From CAWAYR01 sp050250955 (lineage in GTDB: Bacteria > Acidobacteriota > Vicinamibacteria > Vicinamibacterales > UBA2999), in the NCBI GenBank assembly GCA_050250955.1, contig JBFWNR010000005.1:124001-188000 (forward strand): a stretch of 64,000 nucleotides of DNA. Direction: 5' to 3'. The position numbers and the translations under genes are program-made. The notes below the pieces were generated by a model, which searched no databases, had not been told where the DNA came from, and saw only the letters and a list, made by a program, of their open reading frames with translations. This document shows positions 8,249-16,366 of the stretch, piece after piece; the first letter of the stretch is position 1; the number at the start of each line of letters is the position of its first letter.

Positions 8249-9295
8249 CTACGCCTGCAGCTCGGCCGGCACGCCGCTGGCCAGGTACGGTGCCAGCAGC
8301 GTCCGCAGGCCGTCGTGATCGAGCGTGATTGCGCTCGACGAGTACTCGCTCGTCAGAACGCCGCGCGCCGCCTCGGGACGCAGCTCGGGCAGCATCGGGC
8401 AGATCACGTAGTAGCCGTCGCGCTCGACCGTTCGCGGGCACTCCTCGTCCGAGACCATGATCTCGTGCACCTTCTCGCCCGGACGGATTCCGGTGACCGT
8501 GATCGGGACGTCGCGCCCGGCGACCAGGACCTCAGCGAGGTCGACCATCCGGGCCGCCGGCACCTTCGGCACGTAGATCTCACCGGGCTGCGCGCCGGTC
8601 AGCGCCGCCATCACCGTATCGACGGCGCGGTCGAGCGTGAGCAGGAACCGGGTCATGTCCTCGGTCGTGATGGTCACCGGGCCGCCCTTGGCGATCTGCT
8701 CGAGGAACAGCGGCACCACCGAACCTCGCGACGCCACGACGTTGCCGTAGCGCACGGCGACGAACCGGGTCGACGGCTGACGCAGATTGGCCTCGACCAG
8801 CACACGCTCCATCACCGCCTTGGTCATGCCCATGACGTTGATGGGCTTGCAGGCCTTGTCGGTCGAGATGCCGACCACGGTTTCGACCCGGGCGCCCGCC
8901 GCCATCGTCGCCCGCACCAGGGCGTCGGCGCCCAGCACGTTGGTGCGAACCGCTTCGAGGGGGAAGTACTCGCAGGTCGGCACCTGCTTCAGCGCTGCGG
9001 CGTGAATCACGATCTCGGCGTCGCGCACCGCCTCGACCATCGTCGCGTCGTCGCGCACGTCGCCGATGCGAAAGGCGAGCAGATCGCGGGCATGCTGGTA
9101 GATGACGTCGTCGGTCGCCGCGGGCTTCTGCAGGAAGCGCAGCCGCATGTCGTGCTGCTTGGCTTCGTCGCGGGACAGCACGGTGATCTTGGCCGGCCGG
9201 CCGAGTTCACCGGCCTGGAGCAGCCGCTTCACCACTCGCTGTCCCAGCGAACCGGTGCCGCCGGTGACGAGGATGCGTTTGCCGTCGATTGTCAC
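8249..9295 (-). CDS. UDP-GlcNAc 4,6-dehydratase/5-epimerase (CapE/FnlA type)
   Basis: Short-chain dehydrogenase that turns UDP-GlcNAc into UDP-2-acetamido-2,6-dideoxy-L-hexos-4-ulose, the first step to L-FucNAc. 348 residues. The NAD-binding TGGTGSLGQ is at about 10-18, followed by ISTDKACKPINVMGMTK. In the last motif Met replaces the SDR Tyr of YxxxK, a feature reported for CapE-type inverting dehydratases. The GTG start overlaps the stop of the upstream reductase by 4 nt (GTGA at 9292-9295), so translation is coupled. Confidence 0.9.
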   Translation of the reverse strand: MTIDGKRILVTGGTGSLGQRVVKRLLQAGELGRPAKITVLSRDEAKQHDMRLRFLQKPAATDDVIYQHARDLLAFRIGDVRDDATMVEAVRDAEIVIHAAALKQVPTCEYFPLEAVRTNVLGADALVRATMAAGARVETVVGISTDKACKPINVMGMTKAVMERVLVEANLRQPSTRFVAVRYGNVVASRGSVVPLFLEQIAKGGPVTITTEDMTRFLLTLDRAVDTVMAALTGAQPGEIYVPKVPAARMVDLAEVLVAGRDVPITVTGIRPGEKVHEIMVSDEECPRTVERDGYYVICPMLPELRPEAARGVLTSEYSSSAITLDHDGLRTLLAPYLASGVPAELQA

Positions 9296-10185
9296 TGTGC
9301 GTTACTCCTCCGTAAGGACTCGTACGGCGTCGGATCGGCGGCCAAGCCGGCCACCATGGATGCCCATGAGGGCGGAACGAAACCGGTGGCGGCCCGGAAC
9401 CGCGTGCTGTCGAGGCTGCGGTCGATCGCCGGGTCGTCCTTGGGGGCGATCGTGACGCCAGCTGCGAAGGCGTCGTTCAGGATGTGCAGGAGCGCGAGCT
9501 TGTCGATGGGTGCCGCCGACACATGATACAGACCTGTGAGGGCCGGATGGCGCTCCAGGATGTCGAGCAGCACGTCGGATAGTGCCAAGGTCGTGAAGCC
9601 CGAGAAGATAGCCCGCCGGTAGCCGTCAGCCGTCCCGCCGCGCCGCGACAGGAACCACTCCACGAGCCCGGAGGTGCCGCCGAGCTCCCGGCCGATGATT
9701 GAGGTGCGCACCGTGAGGGCGCCGGGACCGTTCGGCTCGCCGAGGGCCTTAGAACGGCCGTAGAGGTCTCCCGCGTTCGGCAGGTCGGTCTCTGTGTAGC
9801 CGCCGCGGGCGCCGTCGAACACGCAGTCGGTGCTGATGTGCACGAGGCGGACGCCCCTGGCGGCGCAGGCGCGAGCGAGCAAGTGAGGATACAGAGAGTT
9901 GATCGTGATCGACTCGACGGGGTCCTTGGCGGCGGCAATCTGCTTCACGATTCCGACGCAGTTCACCACGGCGTCGGGCCGGGCCCGGTCGAGCGCGTCA
10001 TCGATCGAGCCTGGCTGCCGGACGTCGACATCGACGATGGTGCGGTCCGGCGCCGCGAGTCCGAGGTCGGTCAGAGCCGGGGTGATGCGCCGCACCGTCG
10101 CCCAGGTCTCGACCCGTGCCTGTGCGACCTGCCAGAGCTTGTGCCCCAGCATGCCGCCCCCACCCACGATCAGCAGTCGTCTCAC
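9292..10185 (-). CDS. RmlD-like sugar-nucleotide 4-reductase (FnlB/WbvR role)
   Basis: SDR-fold reductase, 297 residues, with GGGGMLGHKLW at the N-terminus, ISTDCVFDG and YGRSKALGE (YxxxK). By position it should reduce the 4-keto sugar made by the adjacent CapE-type enzyme. CapF/FnlB reductases carry a C-terminal cupin domain, which is absent here; the length and sequence instead resemble dTDP-4-dehydrorhamnose reductase, as in the WbvR enzyme of UDP-L-QuiNAc synthesis. The end product could thus be FucNAc or QuiNAc. GTG start with 4-nt overlaps at both ends. Confidence 0.82.
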   Translation of the reverse strand: MRRLLIVGGGGMLGHKLWQVAQARVETWATVRRITPALTDLGLAAPDRTIVDVDVRQPGSIDDALDRARPDAVVNCVGIVKQIAAAKDPVESITINSLYPHLLARACAARGVRLVHISTDCVFDGARGGYTETDLPNAGDLYGRSKALGEPNGPGALTVRTSIIGRELGGTSGLVEWFLSRRGGTADGYRRAIFSGFTTLALSDVLLDILERHPALTGLYHVSAAPIDKLALLHILNDAFAAGVTIAPKDDPAIDRSLDSTRFRAATGFVPPSWASMVAGLAADPTPYESLRRSNAQ

Positions 10186-11438
10186 GCAGCCCTCGCGTCG
10201 ATGGCGGCCCGCAGCAGCGCGTCGTAGCGGGCGGTCACGACCGGCCGCGCGTACTCGGTCCTGGCGACCCGCTGGCCCGACGCCCCCATTGCGGCGAGCG
10301 CGGCCCGGTTGGTGGATGCGTGCCGAATGGCATCGGCGATGGCCTGCGGCGATTCCTGGCTGACGACGACCCCGCTCCCCGATTCGCGCACGAGGTGCGC
10401 CAGGTCGGAGTCGGGCGTGGTCGCCGCCAGGACTGCGCCACCGCACGCCATGATGCGGTAGACCTTCGACGGCACGGCGTCGGTACCAGTGGCGACGGCC
10501 TGTGCGACCACCGACAGGTGGGCGGCGCCGTAGATCTCCGGCACGCGGGAGAACGGTTGGTAGGGTAGTAGCCGGACGTTGTCGAGGCGTTCGTTGCGGA
10601 TCCTGGTCTCGAGCACGGTCCACAGGCCGCCGTTGCCCACGAGCACGACGCACACCTCGGGCGTGTCGCGCAGCAGCGCCGCGGCATCCAGCAGGGTATC
10701 GAGGCCCTGGGCCGGACCGAGGTTGCCGGCGTAGACGACGAGAAATCGGCCGTCGAGCCCGAACTCGCGGGTGAAGCCGTTCGGCGCCGGCACCGCGTGC
10801 AGGGCGTCCAGGTCCACGAAGTTCGGAATCACGGCCATGCGGCTGGCCGGGACGCCCTTGTGCAGCAGGTTCTGCCGCATCCGCTCGGCGATGACCGTGA
10901 TGCGGGTCGCGCGCGCGTAGACGAACCGCTCGAGCGCGTGCAGAAGCCGGATCAGCATGGGGTTGTGCACCGCCCCGAGGTTGATGGCGATGTCAGGGTA
11001 GATCTCCTGCACGTTGTAGACGAACGGCGCGCGATGCCAGAGCCCGAGCAGCCACGCGGCGAGCCCCATCGTGAGCGGCGGCGAGGGGGTGAGGATCACG
11101 TCGACGCGGCGGACGGCGGTGATTCCGACGACGACGCTCAGTGCGTGGAACAGCGTCCAGGCCAGCAGCCGCTTGGGGATTGACGCGCTCTTGGCCGGCA
11201 TCGCGGTGTGAAACACGGGCACGCCGCGAAACTCGCTGCACTGCACGAGGCGACCCCACCACGGCCGCCGCGGTTGCCGCGCCTCGGCTTCTGGATCGTG
11301 ATTGTAGTGCGGGGTCGTGGTCACCACGCTCACGTCGTGGCCACGGGCGGCCAGATCGGCGGCCAGGTCACCCATGATTTGAGCGGTCGAGACGGCGTCA
11401 GGCGGGAAGAGCAGGCTCAGGACGAGCACGCGGGGCAT
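10182..11438 (-). CDS. wbuB: WbuB-family GT4 glycosyltransferase
   Basis: Cytosolic or membrane-associated retaining glycosyltransferase, 418 residues, two-domain GT-B fold. It begins MPRVLVLSLLFPPD and has NVQEIYPDIAINLG, VVYAGNLGPAQGLDTLLDAA and AVPSKVYRIMACG, the pattern of WbuB/WcaI-like enzymes rather than the classic EX7E motif. In E. coli O26 wbuB lies with fnlA-fnlB-fnlC and is thought to transfer L-FucNAc. The same grouping here suggests it adds the sugar made by the three downstream gene products. ATG 11438 follows the epimerase gene by 4 nt; its stop overlaps the reductase start by 4 nt. Confidence 0.87.
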   Translation of the reverse strand: MPRVLVLSLLFPPDAVSTAQIMGDLAADLAARGHDVSVVTTTPHYNHDPEAEARQPRRPWWGRLVQCSEFRGVPVFHTAMPAKSASIPKRLLAWTLFHALSVVVGITAVRRVDVILTPSPPLTMGLAAWLLGLWHRAPFVYNVQEIYPDIAINLGAVHNPMLIRLLHALERFVYARATRITVIAERMRQNLLHKGVPASRMAVIPNFVDLDALHAVPAPNGFTREFGLDGRFLVVYAGNLGPAQGLDTLLDAAALLRDTPEVCVVLVGNGGLWTVLETRIRNERLDNVRLLPYQPFSRVPEIYGAAHLSVVAQAVATGTDAVPSKVYRIMACGGAVLAATTPDSDLAHLVRESGSGVVVSQESPQAIADAIRHASTNRAALAAMGASGQRVARTEYARPVVTARYDALLRAAIDARAA

Positions 11439-11442
11439 GAGT

Positions 11443-12372
11443 CTAGATGCCGGCCTCACGTGCCCAGCGCATGTACTCACCCAGCCCCTCGGCCAAACTG
11501 ACGGCCGGCTCAAAGCCGAGCTTCGTGCGCGCCTGCGAGATGTCAGCCAGGCTGTGGCGCACGTCGCCGGGGCGCGGAGGGCCGTGCGTGACGCTGGGCG
11601 TGAGACCGCTCGCGTCGCGCATGAGCCGCACGAGCTCGTTGATGGTCACGCGCGTGCCGCTCGCGATGTTGAACGCGCCCGAAACGCCGCGATTGGTGCC
11701 GGCCGCGTAGTTGGCCGCGGCCACGTCGCGAACGTTGACGAAGTCGCGGGTCTGCTCGCCGTCGCCGTGGATGGTCAGCGGCAGGCCGCGCAGCATCCGG
11801 TGGGCGAAGATTGGAATGACGTTCCCGTACGCGTCGTAGCGCTGATGCGGTCCGAAGACGTTGAAATAGCGAAGGCACACGCACTCGATCGGATACAGCT
11901 TCGCGTAGGCCAGGCACAGCTTCTCGGCGGCCAGCTTGCTGGCGCCGTAGGGCGTGTCGGGCTCTACCGGATGGTCCTCGGCGATCGGCAGCGTTCTCAG
12001 TTCGCCGAAGATCCCTGCCGACGACGAGAAGACCAGCTTGCGGACGCCGGCGTGGCGCGCCGCTTCCAACAGGGTCAGGGTGCCGAGAACGTTGATCTCC
12101 GAATCGAGCAGGGGATGCTCGATCGAGCGCGTGTTCCCGACCGATGCGGCGAGGTGGAACACCATGTCAGCGCCGGCGGCGGCGCGGTCGACGGCCTCGC
12201 GATCGCGGACGTCGCCTTCGATGAACTCGGCCTCGGGCACGGTCTCGAGGTTCTGCCGGTGTCCCGACGACAGGTTGTCGAGGATGGTGACTCGATGGCC
12301 GCGCTCGAGCGCGAGCCTGGCGAGGTTCGAGCCGATGAAGCCGGCACCTCCGGTGATGAGTGCCCGAGTCAA
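11443..12372 (-). CDS. GalE-like NAD-dependent epimerase/dehydratase
   Basis: Extended SDR, 309 residues, resembling UDP-glucose/UDP-GlcNAc 4-epimerases. TGGAGFIGSN at the N-terminus binds NAD; SSSAGIFG and YGASK (YxxxK) form the active site; RYFNVFGP and GDGEQTRDFVNVRDV are classic GalE/WbpP-type motifs. It probably supplies a UDP-Gal, UDP-GalNAc or related donor for the polysaccharide. First gene of the leftward operon. The start is TTG, without Shine-Dalgarno, and the stop of a 9-codon mini-ORF overlaps it as TTGA (12369-12372). Confidence 0.85.
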   Translation of the reverse strand: MTRALITGGAGFIGSNLARLALERGHRVTILDNLSSGHRQNLETVPEAEFIEGDVRDREAVDRAAAGADMVFHLAASVGNTRSIEHPLLDSEINVLGTLTLLEAARHAGVRKLVFSSSAGIFGELRTLPIAEDHPVEPDTPYGASKLAAEKLCLAYAKLYPIECVCLRYFNVFGPHQRYDAYGNVIPIFAHRMLRGLPLTIHGDGEQTRDFVNVRDVAAANYAAGTNRGVSGAFNIASGTRVTINELVRLMRDASGLTPSVTHGPPRPGDVRHSLADISQARTKLGFEPAVSLAEGLGEYMRWAREAGI

Positions 12373-12398
12373 CTTCGGACCCGATGGGAACCGACCAT
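12369..12398 (-). CDS. 9-codon mini-ORF coupled to the epimerase start
   Basis: On the minus strand TATACT (12410-12415) is followed after 11 nt by ATG (12396-12398). That frame encodes MVGSHRVRS and ends with TGA, overlapping the TTG start of the epimerase by 4 nt. The geometry matches two other operon starts in the window (12735 and 42591). Translation is inferred only from this arrangement. Confidence 0.35.
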   Translation of the reverse strand: MVGSHRVRS

Positions 12399-12734
12399 TG
12401 TCCAGCGCAAGTATACGCCAAGGGCCTGGGCCATCAGGCGCCGAGTCGACCCGGCTCGCGCTCGTGACCGAGCATCCATCACGTCGTGGTCGCGGCGTCC
12501 TCCTCTGCCACCGAAGCCAAGTCGTCTTTGGCGCGGCGCGAAGATATCATCTCCAATCGCCTCGGCGCCGGGTGGCTGGCGATCCTGCAGATCGACTTCG
12601 TGCCGATCGAAGTCTCGCGGCGCGGCGCCGACGCCTACGGCCACATCGGCTTCCACGTGGTCGCAGGTTAGGCGTCGGAGGCTCGCTCGCAGCGGTCGTA
12701 CCAACGCCGGCAAGCTGCTATCATCCAGAGACCG
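12399..12734. other. Divergent intergenic region of the polysaccharide locus
   Basis: It separates the leftward and rightward operons. It holds a minus-strand -10-like TATACT (12410-12415) and a plus-strand TATCAT (12719-12724). A 61-codon ORF at 12486-12671 has no ribosome-binding site and no family I recognise; it may be a decayed remnant or chance. Confidence 0.5.
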
Positions 12735-12785
12735 ATGGGACGTCTCCGGCGGCCGCCAACCAAGATACGCAGCGAGCTGGGGTGA
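12735..12785 (+). CDS. 16-codon mini-ORF coupled to the flippase start
   Basis: TATCAT at 12719-12724 is followed after 10 nt by ATG 12735. The 16-codon frame is rich in Arg, Pro and Gly codons and ends in TGA at 12783-12785, overlapping the GTG start of the flippase by 4 nt (GTGA). The flippase lacks a clear Shine-Dalgarno, so coupling through this ORF is plausible. This is a proposal from architecture, not homology. Confidence 0.35.
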   Translation: MGRLRRPPTKIRSELG

Positions 12786-14323
12786 ACAACCGCCTTTCTC
12801 GCGATGGCATCGAGCATCGATTCCGGACGAACAGCGGCCTCATCATCGGGGCGCGGATCGTCACCGCCGGCCTGTCCCTCGCAACGATTCCAATCGTGGT
12901 CTCCCGGCTTGGCGTCGCGGCCTTCGGCACGTGGGAGGCCCTGGTCGCCCTCGCCAGCCTCGCCGCGGTGTTTCAGGTGGCGATCAGCGGCACCCTCGTG
13001 TGGCGGATCGCGGAAGCCTACGGCCGGGGCGATGCCGTCGAAATCCGGCGGTTGGCGCGGGTCGGCGCCTGGGCGGCCTGGACCGTGTTTCTGCTCGTCT
13101 GGCCATTCGCCTGGCTTCTCAGTGAGCCGGCGGTGCGCTTCCTCAGAATCTCGCCAGGCATCAGCCACATGGCCGCCTGCATGTTCCCAATCGTGGCGGG
13201 CCTGGCGCTGTTGAATGGCTTGAGTGAGACGCTGGAAGCCGTCGTCAGCGGCTGCCAGCGGACCGGGCTCGTCAACGTCGTCGGTGCCTTCGCGCACGCC
13301 ATGAACTACACGGTCGTGATCGTGTTGGTGCTGCTAGGAGGCGGACTCTGGAGCCTCGTGGTCGGCCAGACGGTCGCGTTCTGTGTGCGGTTTGCCGGGG
13401 CTTGGGCGGCATCGCGCCTGTCGTTCGGAGCCGTGAGCCTGCTGCCCCAACTGCCACGAGGCTCCGACGTCACGATGGCTCGCTATTCAGGACTACTGAT
13501 GGTGGGGTCTCTTGCCACGGCCCTGCGCGACCAGACCGACAAGATCGTGCTCGCGTCGCTGGCCTCGCCAACGTCGGTCGCATTCTATGGAATCGCAGTG
13601 CGATTGTCGACGCTGGTGATGGAGATCATCCGCTTCTTCTATCTTCCCATTCTCACCGCTGTGGGCGCGCTGAACGCGATGGGCGACTGGGACGGAGTTC
13701 GAAAGCTGTACCGGCAGCTCATGACCGTGGTCTCGATCGTCACGGGGCTGATCGTCGTCCTAGTGCTGGGGTTGGCAGATTACATCATCGTGTTCTGGAT
13801 GGGGCGGCCAATACCCGAGGTCACGCCCCTTCTCTGGTGGCTGATGGCCGGCAGCGCGTCGGCGGCGATGCTCACTGGTCCAGGGACCGCCATCTGCCGT
13901 GGTTGCGGTCGCGCCGGAATCGAAACCGTGTACCTGGTGGTGAACCTCGTGCTGAACCTCGCGCTCACCGTTGCGCTCGTGCTCCTGATCGGGCCGATCG
14001 GCACTGCGGTGGCTACCGGATCGACCTGGGCCATCTCGTCGATCCTCTTCCTGTTCGTCCTGCACTCCAAGGTCGATCTCCCGGTCAGCGCCAGTCGTCG
14101 AGCCGCGTTCACGACCGCGCTAGCCGCGGCCAGCGCGGGCGCGGTCTACTGGCTCTCCGGCCTGGTGGGCCTGCCCGAGGGGCGAACCGAGGCGCTCGGG
14201 TACTGTGTCGTCCTGGGCGCGGCCGGCGCGATTGGCTACTTCGGGGCGCTCGTCTCGTTCCGGTTGATGTCAGTAGCTGACACTGTGCGGGGCGTGCGCG
14301 GCCTGATGCGGGGATCAGGATGA
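12782..14323 (+). CDS. Polysaccharide flippase (Wzx/MATE-like)
   Basis: Inner-membrane transporter expected to flip lipid-linked repeat units to the periplasm. 513 residues with about 12-14 hydrophobic helices, an N-terminal GLIIGARIVTAG segment and a long-range layout typical of oligosaccharide flippases. It is the first gene of the rightward operon; the next gene overlaps it by 4 nt (ATGA). The frame is open far upstream, so GTG 12782 was chosen because the protein then starts just before helix 1 and the codon overlaps the stop of the upstream mini-ORF. Confidence 0.85.
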   Translation: MNNRLSRDGIEHRFRTNSGLIIGARIVTAGLSLATIPIVVSRLGVAAFGTWEALVALASLAAVFQVAISGTLVWRIAEAYGRGDAVEIRRLARVGAWAAWTVFLLVWPFAWLLSEPAVRFLRISPGISHMAACMFPIVAGLALLNGLSETLEAVVSGCQRTGLVNVVGAFAHAMNYTVVIVLVLLGGGLWSLVVGQTVAFCVRFAGAWAASRLSFGAVSLLPQLPRGSDVTMARYSGLLMVGSLATALRDQTDKIVLASLASPTSVAFYGIAVRLSTLVMEIIRFFYLPILTAVGALNAMGDWDGVRKLYRQLMTVVSIVTGLIVVLVLGLADYIIVFWMGRPIPEVTPLLWWLMAGSASAAMLTGPGTAICRGCGRAGIETVYLVVNLVLNLALTVALVLLIGPIGTAVATGSTWAISSILFLFVLHSKVDLPVSASRRAAFTTALAAASAGAVYWLSGLVGLPEGRTEALGYCVVLGAAGAIGYFGALVSFRLMSVADTVRGVRGLMRGSG

Positions 14324-15180
14324 GCGATCGAGACGTGCCGTTGGTGTCGGTGGTCACACCGACCTACAACGCGGCGCATTACCTGGGCGATCTGCTGCAT
14401 TCTGTCGGCGCCCAGGATTACCCCAGGATCGAACACATCGTCATCGACGATGGTTCGACCGATGGTGGCGCCACGCAGGCCACCCTCGGGGCGTGCCCCG
14501 GGGTGCGGTGGTGGTCACGGGGCAATGTCGGCCAGTACGCCACGCTGAACGAGGGGTTTCACGCCGCCACCGGCGATTTTGTGACGGCGATCTCGGCAGA
14601 CGATACGTACGTGGACGCCGGCGCTATAGGGGCTCTGGCCCGAGTGCTGATCGATCATCCGGAATGCGATGTTGCGTATGGGTTCACGCTGCACGTCGAC
14701 GAGGATGGATCTCCGTTACCGGTCCAGCCGTACCAGAACTACCCCCCCTGGATGCTGCGCTACAAACTCGGGTTCATCTTCCATTGCTCGCTACTCGTCA
14801 GGCGGCACCTGCTCATCCGCGATGAGCTGATGTTCGACGAATCCTTCCGGTACATCGGCGATGCCGACTGGATGATTCGCCTGTCACAGCGCTACCGTTT
14901 CCAGCGCGTGGGGCGGTACATCGGCGCTTACCGACACCATGGCAGCCAAGTCTCGACGGTGGCCGCCGGAGATGCAGCGGCCCGAGCGCGGCGGCTCGAC
15001 GAGCACGCGACGGTCCATCGGCGATACGGCACCAGCCCCGTCGTCAAGGCACTGGTCGAAACCTACGACACCTTTCAACAGCGTCGAGTCAAGGCGCTCA
15101 CGGCCTGGCGCCAGGGTGGCAGTCGACAGGTTCTGAAGACCGTCACCGCGTGGATGACCCGTGCCCGTGGCGAGCGATAG
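14320..15180 (+). CDS. GT2-family glycosyltransferase
   Basis: Cytosolic GT-A-fold inverting transferase, 286 residues. SVVTPTYNAAHYLGDLL, IDDGSTDGG and the metal-binding region AISADDTY are family hallmarks; DADWMIRLS resembles the ED acceptor-site motif. It should add one sugar to the lipid-linked repeat unit. Sugar specificity is unknown. ATGA overlap with the flippase; the following gene starts inside its last codons. Confidence 0.88.
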   Translation: MSDRDVPLVSVVTPTYNAAHYLGDLLHSVGAQDYPRIEHIVIDDGSTDGGATQATLGACPGVRWWSRGNVGQYATLNEGFHAATGDFVTAISADDTYVDAGAIGALARVLIDHPECDVAYGFTLHVDEDGSPLPVQPYQNYPPWMLRYKLGFIFHCSLLVRRHLLIRDELMFDESFRYIGDADWMIRLSQRYRFQRVGRYIGAYRHHGSQVSTVAAGDAAARARRLDEHATVHRRYGTSPVVKALVETYDTFQQRRVKALTAWRQGGSRQVLKTVTAWMTRARGER

Positions 15181-16366
15181 CCGGCCGGGTGACACCGCGG
15201 AACACGGGGGGCTACACGTCCTCATCCTCCCGTCGTTCTATCCGACGCGAGAGGCGCCCTACAACGGGACCTTCTTCCGAGACTGGGCGCAGGCACTCCA
15301 GCGCGCGGGGGTCAGGGTGGGGGTCGCGTACGCCGAGGGCAGGAGCCTACGGCAATTCTCGGCGGCGGGCTTCCGGCAGACACGGTTCCAAGTGTCGGCC
15401 GACGTCGAGGACGGTCTGCCGACCGTGCGCCTCCACGGCTGGAACACGCTGGCGCAATGGACCGCCGGCGGACTGATCTGGGCGCGTTGTTCGCAGCGTG
15501 TCATTCGCGAGTACATCGCGCGTTACGGTCGTCCGGACGTCGTGGCTGCGCAGTCGGCGACGTGGGCGGGCCACGCGGCGTGGCTGGCCCATCGGACGTG
15601 GGACCTGCCGTACGTGATCACGGAGATCAACACCGGGTTCGGCACCGGGCGCGTACGCGGCTGGGCGGCGAACGTGAGCCGTCGCTCGTTTGCGGGCGCG
15701 GAGGCAGTGGTGGCGATCAGCAAAAACCTGCGCCAGCGCCTGGTCGAATTCGGAGGCGCCAAGCGCGTGGACCTGATCCCGTGCACCGTGGACGACTCCT
15801 ACTGGACGCCGCCGGCTGCGCCCCGGCGGCAGGTGCCGTTCACGTTCTACGCCCAGGCCCACCTGACACCGAGGAAGGGCTTCGATATCCTGATTCGCGC
15901 GTTCGGCAGGCAGTTTCGCGGCGATTCGACGGTTCGCCTCGTGATCGGCGGTGACGGCGTCATCCGGTCGGACCTCGAGGCGCTCGCCGATTCAGGTGGC
16001 GTCCGCCCCCAGGTGACGTTTCTGGGTGCGATATCGCGCGATGTCGTGCGTGAGGCCATGCGCGCAGCAAACTGTTTCGTGCTCCCCAGCCTCGCTGAGA
16101 ACTTCGGCGTGGTCCTGATCGAAGCGCTGGCCACGGGCCTGCCGGTGATCGGCACGAGGTGCGGCGGACCGGAGGATTTCATCGACGATCGGGTCGGCCT
16201 GCTGCTGCAGCCCGGTGACGAGGATGGCCTGGCGAGGGCGCTCATGACACTACGGATGGCACAACCATTCGATCCACTGACCATCAGGGGCTATGCGATC
16301 AGGCGCTTTGGCCACGCGGTCGTCGGGACCCAGTTGCGCGAACTCTACCGAGCGGTACTCAGGTGA
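15161..16366 (+). CDS. GT4-family glycosyltransferase
   Basis: GT-B-fold retaining glycosyltransferase, 401 residues. It begins (after about 18 residues) LHVLILPSFYPTREAPYNGTFF and contains TPRKGFDILIRAF and ENFGVVLIE, the EX7E donor-binding motif. It overlaps the upstream GT2 gene by 20 nt; GTG 15161 or GTG 15167 could be the start. It is expected to extend the polysaccharide repeat unit. Confidence 0.87.
   Translation: MPVASDSRPGDTAEHGGLHVLILPSFYPTREAPYNGTFFRDWAQALQRAGVRVGVAYAEGRSLRQFSAAGFRQTRFQVSADVEDGLPTVRLHGWNTLAQWTAGGLIWARCSQRVIREYIARYGRPDVVAAQSATWAGHAAWLAHRTWDLPYVITEINTGFGTGRVRGWAANVSRRSFAGAEAVVAISKNLRQRLVEFGGAKRVDLIPCTVDDSYWTPPAAPRRQVPFTFYAQAHLTPRKGFDILIRAFGRQFRGDSTVRLVIGGDGVIRSDLEALADSGGVRPQVTFLGAISRDVVREAMRAANCFVLPSLAENFGVVLIEALATGLPVIGTRCGGPEDFIDDRVGLLLQPGDEDGLARALMTLRMAQPFDPLTIRGYAIRRFGHAVVGTQLRELYRAVLR

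Noticed and set aside
12486..12671. 61-codon ORF between the divergent glycan operons
   Set aside because: No ribosome-binding site, no recognised family and mixed third positions. Kept only as a possible remnant in the intergenic note.
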